From the NCBI RefSeq assembly GCF_000720765.1, contig NZ_JODC01000007.1, positions 1-64,000 on the forward strand: a stretch of DNA of 64,000 nucleotides, read 5' to 3'. Both the position numbers and the translations under genes were made by a program. Source of the DNA: Streptomyces sp. NRRL S-646. GTDB taxonomy: Bacteria; Actinomycetota; Actinomycetes; Streptomycetales; Streptomycetaceae. The notes under the pieces are model-generated. The model ran no database searches. It had not been told where the DNA came from and saw only the letters and a list, made by a program, of their open reading frames with translations. Of the stretch, positions 44,114-55,049 are shown piece after piece (positions within the stretch are counted from its first letter, which is position 1; every line of letters starts with the position of its first letter).

Positions 44114-45355
44114 ATGCCGTACGACAAGCCGTACACCCGCCTGCCCCTCACCGTCCTGTCCGGCTTCCTGGGGGCGGGCAAGACCACGCTGCTCAACCAT
44201 GTCCTCGCGAACCGCGAGGGCCTGCGGGTGGCCGTCATCGTCAACGACATGAGCGAGGTCAACATCGACGCCGCGCTGGTGCGCGGCGGCGAGGCAGCGC
44301 TCTCGCGGACCGAGGAACGCCTCGTCGAGATGACGAACGGCTGCATCTGCTGCACCTTGCGCGACGACCTGCTGGAAGAGGTCGACCGGCTGGCCCGCGA
44401 GGGCCGCTTCGACCACCTCCTGATCGAGTCGTCCGGCATCTCCGAACCGATGCCGGTCGCCGCCACCTTCGCCTTCGCCCGCGACGACGGCGCCACCCTG
44501 GGAGATGTCGCCGAACTGGACACCATGGTCACGGTCGTGGACGCGGCGAACTTCCTGCCGGAACTGGAGGGCGGTGACGAACTCGCCGAGCGCGGACTCG
44601 CCCCGTACGAGGACGACGAGCGCACCGTCAGCGATCTCCTCGTCGACCAGGTCGAGTTCGCTGACGTCATCGTCCTCAACAAACTGGACCTGGTGGATTC
44701 CCAGGCCGCCGACCGGCTGTGGGCGACACTCGCCCGCCTCAACCCCCTCGCCCACATCGTCCCGGCCACCCACGGACGCGTGGACCTGCACCAGGTCCTC
44801 GGCACCCGCCTGTTCGACCTCGAACGCGCCCAGCAGGCGCCGGGCTGGGTGCGGGAGCTCAACGGCGACCACGTACCCGAGACGGAGGAGTACGGCATCT
44901 CCTCGACCGTCTTCCGCTCCGAACTTCCCTTCCATCCCGGTCGGTTGTGGACCTTCGTGACCGAGGGGCTGGACAGCGGCGCGTACGGACACGTCCTGCG
45001 CTCGAAGGGCTTCTTCACCCTGGCGGGCCGCTCCGGAGTGACGGGACTGTGGTCGCAGGCCGGTTCCGTGGCCCGCTTCGAGCCGTCGGCCGCGCGCGAT
45101 CCCGAGGCGCCGTACGCGCAGGAACTGGTCCTGATCGGCGTGCAGTTGAACGCGGACAGGGTTCAAGCCGCCCTGGCGGACTGCCTCATGCGGACCGGCG
45201 AGCACCTTCCGGACGTCGACCCGTTCCCCGCATGGGACACGTACGGCATCGACGACATCTGCGAGCACGAGCACCAAACCCGTCATCTGCCGACTCCTGC
45301 CGACATCCTGGACACGGTCCGCACATCTGAGGATGCTCGAGTGCAAGCGGTGTGA
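44114..45355 (+). CDS. CobW/ZNG1-family GTP-dependent metallochaperone
   Basis: 413 residues, seven bases behind rpm[21 protein letters not shown] is the P-loop, [20 protein letters not shown] holds the CxCC metal motif, [20 protein letters not shown] is the switch region, and [16 protein letters not shown] gives NKxD. The CobW C-terminal domain runs from about residue 280 ([20 protein letters not shown]). A His-rich end ([12 protein letters not shown]) may bind zinc. Proteins of this group deliver zinc to client enzymes under scarcity (as ZagA/ZNG1). Position in the rpmF transcript and the Zur site support zinc rather than cobalt or nitrile-hydratase service. Confidence 0.93.
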   Translation: MPYDKPYTRLPLTVLSGFLGAGKTTLLNHVLANREGLRVAVIVNDMSEVNIDAALVRGGEAALSRTEERLVEMTNGCICCTLRDDLLEEVDRLAREGRFDHLLIESSGISEPMPVAATFAFARDDGATLGDVAELDTMVTVVDAANFLPELEGGDELAERGLAPYEDDERTVSDLLVDQVEFADVIVLNKLDLVDSQAADRLWATLARLNPLAHIVPATHGRVDLHQVLGTRLFDLERAQQAPGWVRELNGDHVPETEEYGISSTVFRSELPFHPGRLWTFVTEGLDSGAYGHVLRSKGFFTLAGRSGVTGLWSQAGSVARFEPSAARDPEAPYAQELVLIGVQLNADRVQAALADCLMRTGEHLPDVDPFPAWDTYGIDDICEHEHQTRHLPTPADILDTVRTSEDARVQAV

Positions 45356-45401
45356 CAGCGCGGCACGCCACCGTGGGCGCGCCCTCCAGGAGGAGCGCGC
45401 G

Positions 45402-45924
45402 GTGCGCAGCCGCAACTTCCGCAACCGGCTCATCCGGGCCGGCCCGTTCCTCTGCCTCCTCGTCGCCTCCGTCCTGTGCGCCGCTGTGGGTCGACGGTGC
45501 CGTCCCCGTCTGCGAAGCGGGCCGCAACTGCCCGGACGCTCTGGCGCCCGGTGTGCGCGAGGTCGGTGCGGTCATGCTGCTCGGCGTGCTCGGCGCCGCC
45601 CTGCACGTCGCGGCGCGGCTCCAGCAGATGGGCGGCAGCTGGAACCCGTACGGGCTGCCGTTGTTCCAGGAGCTCATCAAGCTGCCCATCGGCGCCCTGA
45701 CCGCGGTGACCGGGCTGGTGCTGGTGGACACCGCCGCCCTGCCCGTGATCCAGGCACCCGACTCGTGGCGTGGCGTCATGGCGTACGCCGTCGTGTTCGG
45801 GGTGGCCCAGCTGGCGCTGACCCGCACCATCGACCAGCGCGCCGAGAAGCTCCTGGCGGCCGAGCCCGCCCCGGACGAGGTGCAGCTGGAGAAGGCACCG
45901 GAGGATCACCAGGACGTCACGTGA
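45402..45924 (+). pseudogene. Membrane protein gene with apparent frameshift
   Basis: A GTG at 45402 follows AGGAGG by seven bases, a strong start. The first frame reads RNRLIRAGPFLCLLVASVLC and would soon leave coding-like sequence. Skipping one base near 45483 moves into a second frame: LWVDGAVPVCEAGRNCPDAL, REVGAVMLLGVLGAALHVAA, FQELIKLPIGALTAVTGLVL and VMAYAVVFGVAQLALTRTID, ending at 45924. The composite (about 173 residues) has four membrane helices and constant GC-rich third positions throughout, whereas neither frame does alone. It is a real gene with a recent frameshift or an assembly error. The product family is not recognised. It begins 46 bases after the CobW gene stop. Confidence 0.75.
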
Positions 45925-45979
45925 CCGGCAGCCACCCGGCGGGCGGGAATGCCGTGGCCCGTCACGCGTTGAACCCCGT

Positions 45980-46978
45980 GTGAGTTCCCTGATCGCCACC
46001 ACCCCCTTCTCCGTCCTCGACCGCTCCCGCACCCGCGAGGGCCACACGGACGCGGAGGCGCTGCGTGACACCGTGCGGCTGGCCCAGGAGCTGGAGGATC
46101 TCGGCTATCACCGCTTCTGGGTGTCCGAGCATCACGGGGTGCCGGGCGTGGCCGGTTCGGCGCCCACCGTGCTGGCCGCCGCCGTGGCGGGTGCCACGCG
46201 CCAGATCCGGGTCGGCACGGGCGGCGTGATGCTGCCCAACCACCAACCCCTTGTCGTGGCCGAGCAGTTCGGGGTTCTGGAGTCCCTCTTTCCCGGGCGG
46301 ATCGACATGGGGCTCGGGCGGTCGGTCGGCTTCACCGGCGGGGTGCGCAAGGCGCTGGGTAGGGACAAGGACGACGCCGAGGACTTCGGGGCGCAGCTGG
46401 AGGAACTGCTCGGCTGGTTCCGCGGGACGTCCCCGACGGGCGTGCATGCGCGCCCCGCGGAGGGCCTGACCGTGCCGCCGTTCGTGCTGGCCATGGGCGA
46501 GGGCGCCGCGGTTGCGGCCCGCGCGGGCCTGCCGATGGTCATCGGCGACCTCCGCAACCGCGAGAAGATGCAGCGCGGCATCGACCACTACCGCGACCGC
46601 TTCCGGCCCTCCCCGTGGGCGAGCGAACCGTACGTCGTCGTCTCCGGCACGGTCGCCGTGGCCGCCACGCCCGAAGAGGCGCGGCGGCTGCTGGTCCCGG
46701 AGGCGTGGTCGATGGCGTACTCCCGCACGCACGGCACCTTCCCGCCGCTGCCGCCCGCCGAGCGAGTCGAGGGGCTCGCGATGACCGGGAAGGAGCGCGG
46801 GTTCTACGAGTCCGGGCTCGCCGGCCACATCGCGGGCACCGAGGAGCAGGTCGCGCACGAACTGGAGACGGTGCTGAAGGAGACGGGCGCACAGGAGGTG
46901 CTGGTCACCACCAGTACGTACGACCGTGCGGCGCTGGTCGAGTCGTACCGGCGCCTGGCCCGTATCACCTCCCGGTAG
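45980..46978 (+). CDS. Luciferase-like (LLM class) flavin-dependent monooxygenase
   Basis: 332 residues from a GTG at 45980. The TIM-barrel pattern is clear: LAQELEDLGYHRFWVSEHHG, IRVGTGGVMLPNHQPLVVAE, QFGVLESLFPGRIDMGLGRS (with VGFTGG) and GTEEQVAHELETVLKETGAQ. The family uses F420H2 or FMNH2 to oxidise or reduce small compounds. The N-terminal VSEHHG with the GPGR-like LFPGRIDMGLGR segment places it with the MsnO8-like oxidoreductases. The substrate is unknown. Its last 14 bases overlap the last 14 bases of the convergent zinc alcohol dehydrogenase gene, with no terminator between. Confidence 0.9.
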   Translation: MSSLIATTPFSVLDRSRTREGHTDAEALRDTVRLAQELEDLGYHRFWVSEHHGVPGVAGSAPTVLAAAVAGATRQIRVGTGGVMLPNHQPLVVAEQFGVLESLFPGRIDMGLGRSVGFTGGVRKALGRDKDDAEDFGAQLEELLGWFRGTSPTGVHARPAEGLTVPPFVLAMGEGAAVAARAGLPMVIGDLRNREKMQRGIDHYRDRFRPSPWASEPYVVVSGTVAVAATPEEARRLLVPEAWSMAYSRTHGTFPPLPPAERVEGLAMTGKERGFYESGLAGHIAGTEEQVAHELETVLKETGAQEVLVTTSTYDRAALVESYRRLARITSR

Positions 46979-47996
46979 TGATCACCATGCGGAAGCGGGC
47001 GGTGCCGGAGAGCATCTTCTGGTAGGCCTCGCCGGCCTGGTCCAGGGGCACGGTCTCGGTCATCGGGCGGATGCCGTGCAGGGCGCTGAAGGCCATGGTG
47101 TCCTGCACGTCCTGCGCGGTGCCGGACGGATGGCCGCGGACGATCCTGCCGCTCATGAGCAGCTGGAGCGGGCTGATGCCCAGGGGTTCGGGGTCCGCCC
47201 CGATGGCCACGAGTTCACCGCGGGGCGCCAGCCCGTCCACGGTGGCCGTGATGGCCTGGGAATTGCCCGCCGTGGCCAGCACGACCCTGGCGCCGCCGAG
47301 GGACTGCAGCGCCTCCGCGACGGGCGTGGCAGCCGTGCTGTCGACGTAGTGGTGGGCGCCGAGCTGTTTGGCGAAGTCGGCCTTCTCGGCCCCGCGGGCG
47401 ATCGCCACGGTCTCGAAGCCCATCGCCACCGCGTACTGCACGCCGAGGTGACCCAGGCCGCCCAGACCCAGCACCGCGACCAGATCACCCGGGCGGGCCG
47501 CGCTGCGCCGCAACCCGTTGTAGGTCGTCACGCCCGCGCAGGCCATGGGCCCGGCATCATTCGCGGACAGGGCGTCGGGGATCCGGGCCAGGGCGTCGGC
47601 CGGCGCGACCAGCATCTCGGCGAAGCCGCCGTCGTACGCCCAGCCGGGCACCTTGAGGTTCACGCAGACGATGAAGTCGCCCTGCCGGCAGGGCGTGCAG
47701 TGGCCGCAGCTGCCGCCGAACCAGCCGACCGTCACCCGGTCGCCCACCTGCCAGCCCCGTTCCTCGGCGCCCTCGCCGAGCGCGTCGATCCGTCCGGCGA
47801 TCTCGTGTCCGGGGACCACCGGGAAACTGATGCCCGGCACTCCGCCGTTCACGAAGAGGGTGTCGCTGTGGCAGACCCCGCAGGCCTCCACCGCCACCCG
47901 TACATGGCCGGGGCCCGGCTGCGGCACCTCGCGCTCGACGATCTGGAACGGGCCGCCGGCCTCGATGGCCTGCGCGACTCGATAGGTACTGCTCAT
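46965..47996 (-). CDS. Zinc-dependent alcohol dehydrogenase
   Basis: 343 residues with GGAGGGACAG just before the ATG at 47996. It is an AdhP/CAD-type medium-chain dehydrogenase: VEACGVCHSDTLFVNGG and PVVPGHEIAGRIDALGEGAE are the catalytic-zinc segments. GGSCGHCTPCRQGDFIVC holds the four structural-zinc cysteines (CxxCxxCxxxxxxxC). AVLGLGGLGHLGVQYAVAMG is the NAD(P) Rossmann loop. It oxidises or reduces a primary alcohol/aldehyde. The region upstream carries three tandem copies of its Shine-Dalgarno sequence (47997-48056). It is convergent with and overlaps the luciferase-like gene. Confidence 0.93.
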   Translation of the reverse strand: MSSTYRVAQAIEAGGPFQIVEREVPQPGPGHVRVAVEACGVCHSDTLFVNGGVPGISFPVVPGHEIAGRIDALGEGAEERGWQVGDRVTVGWFGGSCGHCTPCRQGDFIVCVNLKVPGWAYDGGFAEMLVAPADALARIPDALSANDAGPMACAGVTTYNGLRRSAARPGDLVAVLGLGGLGHLGVQYAVAMGFETVAIARGAEKADFAKQLGAHHYVDSTAATPVAEALQSLGGARVVLATAGNSQAITATVDGLAPRGELVAIGADPEPLGISPLQLLMSGRIVRGHPSGTAQDVQDTMAFSALHGIRPMTETVPLDQAGEAYQKMLSGTARFRMVITTGR

Positions 47997-48056
47997 CTGT
48001 CCCTCCGGGATGTCGTCTGTCCCTCCGGGGTGGGCGGGAAATGTCACTCCGGGATG
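47997..48056. repeat. Triplicated ribosome-site sequence
   Basis: CTGTCCCTCCGGGATG (47997-48012), CTGTCCCTCCGGGGTG (48017-48032) and ATGTCACTCCGGGATG (48041-48056) lie in tandem, 20 and 24 bases apart. On the mRNA of the alcohol dehydrogenase each carries a GGAGGGACA or GGAGTGACA core; only the first is placed to serve the ATG at 47996. Confidence 0.65.
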
Positions 48057-48152
48057 GCGGGAAAGGGGCGAAAGCCCCAGGGTCCAGCACACCAGCTCGA
48101 AGCCGATCCCGCGCGCGAAACAGACGAACCGATCAAGGACGGTTGGCCGGCT

Positions 48153-48989
48153 CTACGAAATGGCCCGGAGCCCACCGCGGGAGCGGCGGCGGAGTTGTTC
48201 GACGGCCTGGGCCGTCTGTTCGTCGGCGGGCAGCAGGACGACCAACTGCTGGGCGTCCGAGGGGAGTTCGAGCATCTCGCGGACCAGCCGGAGCTCGCAT
48301 CCGGCCGGGTGGTTGAGGCGGAGGTCCCCGCGCTGCGGAACCACGTGACGGTGCAGGCGGCGTGTGAAGTCGGGGCCGGCGACGGGGGCGAGTTCGGTGC
48401 TGAACCATTCGGAACTCTCGACGGACGGTGCGAGCCACAGGTCGAAGGCCTGCTGGTCGGCGACGTCGTCCCAGTCGGCGAAGAACGTCCGGGCGCGGGC
48501 GTCGGTGAAGACGTAGCGGGTGAGGTTCGGGGTGTCCGCGTCGAGCACTCCGGTGCCGCTCATCACCGACTCGTAGCCGCTGGTGTGGGCGAGGACGTCG
48601 CCCAGCCGGTTGGTGACCATGGCGATGCCCGGCTCGAGGAGGCGGAGAGTCTCCAGGACCGAAGGACGGACCTCGCGGCGCGGTGGCGCCGGCTGGGTGT
48701 GGGCGAGACACTCGCCGCCGCTGATCTTCGCGAGGTAGCGCAGGTGGTTGCGCTCGGCCGGGTCGAGGCTGAGCGCATCGGCGAGCGCGTTCACCACCGC
48801 CACCGAGGGGTTGCGGTCGCGGCCCTGCTCCATGCGGGTGAGGTATTCGACGCTGATGCCGGCCCGCGCGGCGAGATCCAGCCGTCGCAGTCCGGGTGAG
48901 CGGCGGCGGCCGTGGTTCGGCAGTCCCAGCGATTCGGGCTGGATGCTGTCGCGCTTGGCCCTGATGAAGTCCCCCAACGGCGTGCCCAT
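48153..48989 (-). CDS. XRE-family regulator with MmyB-like ligand domain
   Basis: 278 residues. The N-terminal HTH is RRSPGLRRLDLAARAGISVE followed by YLTRMEQGRDRNPSVAVVNA, the typical first 80 residues of MmyB-type proteins. The rest (GIAMVTNRLGDVLAHTSGYE, RYVFTDARARTFFADWDDVA, RLNHPAGCELRLVREMLELP) is the PAS-like MmyB ligand domain, which in other members binds fatty acids. In Streptomyces such regulators often sit next to a short-chain or zinc alcohol dehydrogenase gene, which lies codirectionally 156 bases downstream here, so the dehydrogenase is the likely target. It is divergent from an FMN reductase. Confidence 0.92.
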   Translation of the reverse strand: MGTPLGDFIRAKRDSIQPESLGLPNHGRRRSPGLRRLDLAARAGISVEYLTRMEQGRDRNPSVAVVNALADALSLDPAERNHLRYLAKISGGECLAHTQPAPPRREVRPSVLETLRLLEPGIAMVTNRLGDVLAHTSGYESVMSGTGVLDADTPNLTRYVFTDARARTFFADWDDVADQQAFDLWLAPSVESSEWFSTELAPVAGPDFTRRLHRHVVPQRGDLRLNHPAGCELRLVREMLELPSDAQQLVVLLPADEQTAQAVEQLRRRSRGGLRAIS

Positions 48990-49101
48990 GGGGCGAGCAT
49001 AGGCCGCGGTCCGCTGATCGCGGAGGGCTCAGCCTGGCCCTGCGGGGGCCAGCCTGAGCACGGTCTGGCTGGCGTCAGGGCGCGGCGTGATCGTGGTGGG
49101 C

Positions 49102-49707
49102 ATGGACAACAACGAGCAGAGCAAGCACAAGCTGGTGATCATCGTCGGAAGCGTCCGGGACGGACGTTTCGGCCCGGCGGTGGCCTCGTGGGTGGCCGAA
49201 CAGGCGGGCGCTCACGGTGGTTTCGATGTGGAGGTCGTCGATCTGGCCGAGGTCGACATCCCGTTGGCGCTGCCTGCGGAGTCGCCGAAGTTCGCCGGTG
49301 ACGCCTATCCCCGTCCGGCCGGGATGGCGCCACTGACGTCGGCTCTGGAGGGCGCCGACGCGTTCGTCGTGGTCACACCGGAGTACAACCACAGCTATCC
49401 CGCCTCACTGAAGGCGGCCATCGACTGGCACTTCACCCAGTGGACGGCCAAGCCCGTCGCCTTCGTCAGCTACGGCGGCGCGGCAGGCGGCCGGCATGCC
49501 GTGCTGCACCTGGAGAACGTGCTGACCGAGCTGCACGCGGTGACGATCCGCGACGGTCTCGCCTTCCCGAACTACTTCACCGCCTGGCAGGACGGTCGTC
49601 CCCTCGACCCCGACGCCGCCGGGTACGCCAAGACGCTGCTGGAGCAGCTGGCCTGGTGGGCCGGGGCACTGCGCTCGGCCCGCGAGGCCGCGCCCTACCC
49701 GGCGTGA
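49102..49707 (+). CDS. NAD(P)H-dependent FMN reductase
   Basis: 201 residues from the ATG at 49102; a GTG at 49087 gives a five-residue longer form. The flavodoxin-like fold is complete: KLVIIVGSVRDGRFGPAVAS (phosphate loop), DAFVVVTPEYNHSYPASLKA and FVSYGGAAGGRHAVLHLENV. The family reduces FMN or quinones with NAD(P)H. The divergent XRE regulator may control it. A -10 (TAGAAT) for the next gene follows its stop. Confidence 0.9.
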   Translation: MDNNEQSKHKLVIIVGSVRDGRFGPAVASWVAEQAGAHGGFDVEVVDLAEVDIPLALPAESPKFAGDAYPRPAGMAPLTSALEGADAFVVVTPEYNHSYPASLKAAIDWHFTQWTAKPVAFVSYGGAAGGRHAVLHLENVLTELHAVTIRDGLAFPNYFTAWQDGRPLDPDAAGYAKTLLEQLAWWAGALRSAREAAPYPA

Positions 49708-49797
49708 GCTGGGACGACGCCCCACAGGCGACGCCGACGGCTTAGAATCGCGGCGTTTGTCCCGCCGTAGCCGAAGACCCGTACGGAGCTCCCGTTC

Positions 49798-52142
<2,345 letters not shown>

Positions 52143-52160
52143 GCGCAGGCGCTGCCCGCA

Positions 52161-52679
52161 TCACAGGGCTGCCAACCATGCGGCGGTGTCGTCGGGGTGC
52201 GGGAACCGGACCGTGCGGAGGGGCGCGAAGCGAGGATCGCTGGTGCGCCGTGCGATCTCGCTGCGGCGGCCCGCGTGCTGGGACCAGGCCCACCACACCG
52301 GGTGTTCCCTGCTGAGCCAGCCCGCCCAGGTCTCCCTGTTGCCACCGAAGACACGCTCGCGGGTCACCGTGCGCCGCAGGGAGCGGCGAAGGACGCGCGG
52401 CATCACGACGCACTTGCCGTAGTCCAGCCAGAGCACGGTGTCGGCCTGCTCCCAGAGCAGGTCACGGACCTCCGGGTAGCCGATGCTGTCGATGATCCAG
52501 CGGGGTTGGGCCAGGATGCGTGACACCGCCTCGCCCAGCCTGTCGTTGACTGCCCAGTCGGGGCCGACGAAATACATCGCGTCCATCTCGTGGTAGGGCA
52601 CATCCAGGCGCTCACTCACGGCCCGCGCGAGCGTGGACTTGCCCGCCCCCGTGACACCCACCACCAAGATCCGCTGCAT
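52161..52679 (-). CDS. P-loop kinase of the adenylate kinase/topology-modulation type
   Basis: 172 residues from the ATG at 52679 (an upstream ATG at 52712 is weaker). MQRILVVGVTGAGKSTLARA is the P-loop; DVPYHEMDAMYFVGPDW, QPRWIIDSIGYPEVRDLLWE, ADTVLWLDYGKCVVMPRVL and RRSLRRTVTRERVFGGN with ETWAGWLSREHPVWWAW are the pattern of FlaR-like small ATPases. It probably phosphorylates a nucleotide or small molecule, but no substrate is established for the family. It lies 18 bases after the UvrA gene on the other strand. Nothing suggests an operon with the AlaRS-like gene, which ends 41 bases upstream. Confidence 0.82.
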   Translation of the reverse strand: MQRILVVGVTGAGKSTLARAVSERLDVPYHEMDAMYFVGPDWAVNDRLGEAVSRILAQPRWIIDSIGYPEVRDLLWEQADTVLWLDYGKCVVMPRVLRRSLRRTVTRERVFGGNRETWAGWLSREHPVWWAWSQHAGRRSEIARRTSDPRFAPLRTVRFPHPDDTAAWLAAL

Positions 52680-52720
52680 GCGGGCAATGTACAGCGCAGG
52701 CAATACCGCCACCTCACCTG

Positions 52721-53896
52721 TCAGTCCCCGGACAGCAGACCGGCCACCAGGTCGCGCGGCAGGCCGTGGGTGTCGTGGAGGTAGTGGTAGTCCTCATCCC
52801 TCAGCGGGCCCTTGAACTGCCGCCGGGAGAGCACGCGTTGGCCGCGTTCGAGGAGCTGGGTGAAGCGCTGTTCCTCGTCCAGGAGGAGTCTGCGGACGTT
52901 GTCGGTTCCGCAGGGCTGATGGAAGTGGTTCAGGGTGTGGTCCACGAGTTCCAGGGGCAGGTCGGTCAGGGTGCGTGAGGGGTCGTCCCGGCGCAGTGTG
53001 GTGAGGAGGCGGCGGATGAGGCGGCGAAGTACGTGACCGCGGCCGGTGTTGGACGGGCGTACGCCGTCGCCGAGTACGACGATGCCCGAGCGCAGGTGGT
53101 CGCAGACGAGACGGGTCGAGGGCTCGTCCAGGTCCCACAGCGGCGGGAGCAGCCGCAGCCACGGTTCGAACAGGTCCGTGTCGTAGACCGAGCGGTGTCC
53201 TTGCAGGACGGTCGTCAGGCGTTCCAGGCCCATCCCCGTGTCGATGGAGGACTGGGGCAGGGGTTCGAGGGTGCCGTCCTCATTGCGTCGGTAGCGCATG
53301 TTGACGTGGTTCCAGATCTCCACCCAGCGGGGGTCGGTGGTGGGGGTGCCCTGGGGTGGGGTGCCGATGTCGCCGGTCCAGACGAAGATCTCCGAGTCCG
53401 GGCCGCAGGGGCCGACGGGGCCGTTGGACCACCAGTTCTCGTCGTCGGTGAGCTCCACCGGCAGCCCCAACTCCTGCCAGGTGCGCAGTGATTCGGCGTC
53501 GGGGCCGACCTGGTCGTCGCCGCCGAAGACCGTGACGTGCAGCCGCTCCTGCGGAATGCCGAATCCGTCGCGCAGCAGTTCGTATCCCCAGCGCAGGCTC
53601 TGTGGGTGGCCGTAGTCGCCGAGCGACCACGAGCCGAGCATCTCGAAGACCGTCAGGTGGGTGGAGTCGCCGATCTCGTCGAGATCGGTCGTGCGCAGGC
53701 AGCGCTGGACGTTGATCAGGCGCCGTCCCTGGGGATGGGGGCGGCCCTGCAGGTAGGGCGTGAGGGGGTGCATGCCGGAGGTGGTGAACAGCACCGGGTC
53801 CGAGGGCGGCGGCAGGAGGGAGCTTCCGGTGATGAGGTGGTGGCCGCGTTCACGGTAGAAGTCGGTGAACGTGCGCACGGTCTGGTCGGTGTTCAT
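52721..53896 (-). CDS. Truncated alanyl-tRNA synthetase-like protein
   Basis: 391 residues from the ATG at 53896 (GGACAC upstream; an in-frame ATG at 53917 has none). It matches the class-II catalytic core of AlaRS: VRTFTDFYRERGHHLITGSS, QRCLRTTDLDEIGDSTHLTV with FEMLGSWSLGDYG (motif 2), NGPVGPCGPDSEIFVW, and SSIDTGMGLERLTTVLQGH (motif 3). The Ala-tRNA-type RPSNTGRGHVLRRLIRRLL segment follows. It stops after YLHDTHGLPRDLVAG, so it lacks the editing and C-Ala domains and part of the tRNA-recognition domain of AlaRS (about 880 residues). It could still make alanyl-adenylate, but charging is doubtful. Such stand-alone cores can serve peptide or modification pathways. No biosynthetic partner is visible. 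Confidence 0.88.
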   Translation of the reverse strand: MNTDQTVRTFTDFYRERGHHLITGSSLLPPPSDPVLFTTSGMHPLTPYLQGRPHPQGRRLINVQRCLRTTDLDEIGDSTHLTVFEMLGSWSLGDYGHPQSLRWGYELLRDGFGIPQERLHVTVFGGDDQVGPDAESLRTWQELGLPVELTDDENWWSNGPVGPCGPDSEIFVWTGDIGTPPQGTPTTDPRWVEIWNHVNMRYRRNEDGTLEPLPQSSIDTGMGLERLTTVLQGHRSVYDTDLFEPWLRLLPPLWDLDEPSTRLVCDHLRSGIVVLGDGVRPSNTGRGHVLRRLIRRLLTTLRRDDPSRTLTDLPLELVDHTLNHFHQPCGTDNVRRLLLDEEQRFTQLLERGQRVLSRRQFKGPLRDEDYHYLHDTHGLPRDLVAGLLSGD

Positions 53897-54027
53897 GGCG
53901 GTGTCCGTTCGGGTCATGGGGACCGGAAGGGACCGCGGGAGCCGCCTGCGAGCCCTGCGAGCCTGCGCAGAGGAGTGGCACCACATCCCGGCGATCCGTT
54001 TCCGGCCGCCGGGGAAAGGTGGAGAGG

Positions 54028-54099
54028 TCAGGCGTCGGCAGCCGGGGAGCTGGTCGCTCGCGCGGCTGCGGTGTGGGTACAACAGGTCCTGACCTTCAT
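54028..54099 (-). CDS. Possible Ala-rich leader mini-ORF upstream of AlaRS-like gene
   Basis: A 23-codon frame starts at the ATG at 54099, begins MKVRTCC, contains a run of three Ala codons (residues 11-13) and has seven alanines in all, ending TGA at 54028. TAGCGT lies six bases before the ATG, so it could be the first codon of a leaderless message. It sits 131 bases upstream of the AlaRS-like start. Leader peptides rich in the charged amino acid regulate synthetase genes by attenuation; that reading is an inference. In a genome this rich in GC, Ala codons are common, so the excess may be chance. A 7-bp stem (CCCGGCG/CGCCGGG, about 53983-54010) follows. Confidence 0.35.
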   Translation of the reverse strand: MKVRTCCTHTAAARATSSPAADA

Positions 54100-54194
54100 G
54101 GGGGAACGCTAACAGGGGGCGGTGCGGCCCGTCTTCCGGGTTTCCGGGCCTCGCATCGGGGGCTCCTGCATGCGACTGGATAGGGTCTCGTGAC

Positions 54195-54950
54195 ATGCGA
54201 CTGACGGTTCTCGGCGGCTGCGGCGCCTGGCCCACGGCGGTCCAGGCATGCAGCGGCTATCTCGTCGAGCACGACGGGTTCCGCCTGCTGGTCGATCCCG
54301 GCTACGCCAGCCTGCCCCGCCTGCTGCACCACCACACCGTCGACGCGGTCGACGCCGTGCTGGTCAGCCACGGGCACCCCGACCACTGCGCCGACCTCAA
54401 CCCCCTGCTCCGGGCCCGCGGGCTGAGCGACGATCCTCCGCCGCCCCTGCCCGTGTACGCCCCGCACGGGGCCCTCGACGCGGTCCTGGCGCTCGACAAG
54501 CCGCGCATGCTCGCGTCGGCGTACCGGCTGCAGGAGTTCACCCCCGGCGACCGTTTCGCGGTTGGCCCGTTCACGGCCGACACTTGGCTGCTGCCCCACT
54601 TCGTGCCCAATGCCGGCATCCGGCTCAGCACCCCGGGCGGCGTGCTCGCCTACACCGGCGACACCGGCCCCAGCGCCGACATCCTGCGCCTTGCAGAGGG
54701 CGCCGACCTGTTCCTGTCGGAGGCCACCTACGTCCACGAGGCGCCGGCCGACGATGCCCCCTACCTGCTGACCGCACGTCTGGCCGGACAGTACGCCCAC
54801 CAGGCGGGCGCTGCCCGGCTCCTGCTCACCCACCTGTGGCCGGGCACGGATCCGACGGCCGCACGGCAGGCGGCCGCGGAGTTCTTCGGGCAGCCGGTCG
54901 GCATCGCCACCCCGGACCTCGTCAGCGAGGTCAGCCGGGCTGCCCCCTGA
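54195..54950 (+). CDS. MBL-fold metallo-hydrolase
   Basis: 251 residues from the ATG at 54195. MRLTVLGGCGAWPTAVQACS is the first strand with the Gly turn of RNase Z-like proteins. VDAVLVSHGHPDHCADLNPL carries HxHxDH, LLPHFVPNAGIRLSTPG and GGVLAYTGDTGPSADILRLA supply further metal ligands, and RLLLTHLWPGTDPTAARQAA holds the last His. It binds two zinc ions and hydrolyses a phosphodiester or related bond. It has the RNase Z fold but no long exosite, so a small substrate is more likely. It is divergent from the AlaRS-like gene and its mini-ORF, with 95 bases between the two starts. Confidence 0.9.
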   Translation: MRLTVLGGCGAWPTAVQACSGYLVEHDGFRLLVDPGYASLPRLLHHHTVDAVDAVLVSHGHPDHCADLNPLLRARGLSDDPPPPLPVYAPHGALDAVLALDKPRMLASAYRLQEFTPGDRFAVGPFTADTWLLPHFVPNAGIRLSTPGGVLAYTGDTGPSADILRLAEGADLFLSEATYVHEAPADDAPYLLTARLAGQYAHQAGAARLLLTHLWPGTDPTAARQAAAEFFGQPVGIATPDLVSEVSRAAP

Positions 54951-55049
54951 TCCGGGCGCTGCGGGACGGGCCGGGCGGCCGGAGCGTGCACCGGACGGTC
55001 CCGGAAAAAGCTTCCGCTGACGAGGGCTCTGGTCCTATCGTCTGAGCCC

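Noticed and set aside
45352..45924. Single 190-codon gene starting at the ATG at 45352
   Set aside because: Its first 43 residues are a Ser/Ala/Arg string without GC-rich third positions, while the frame from 45402 has an ideal ribosome site and a membrane helix. A frameshift explains both.
53897..54099. T-box riboswitch upstream of the AlaRS-like gene
   Set aside because: No T-box sequence (TGGNACCGCG-like) and no specifier or antiterminator stem was found. Only a leader-peptide reading remains possible.
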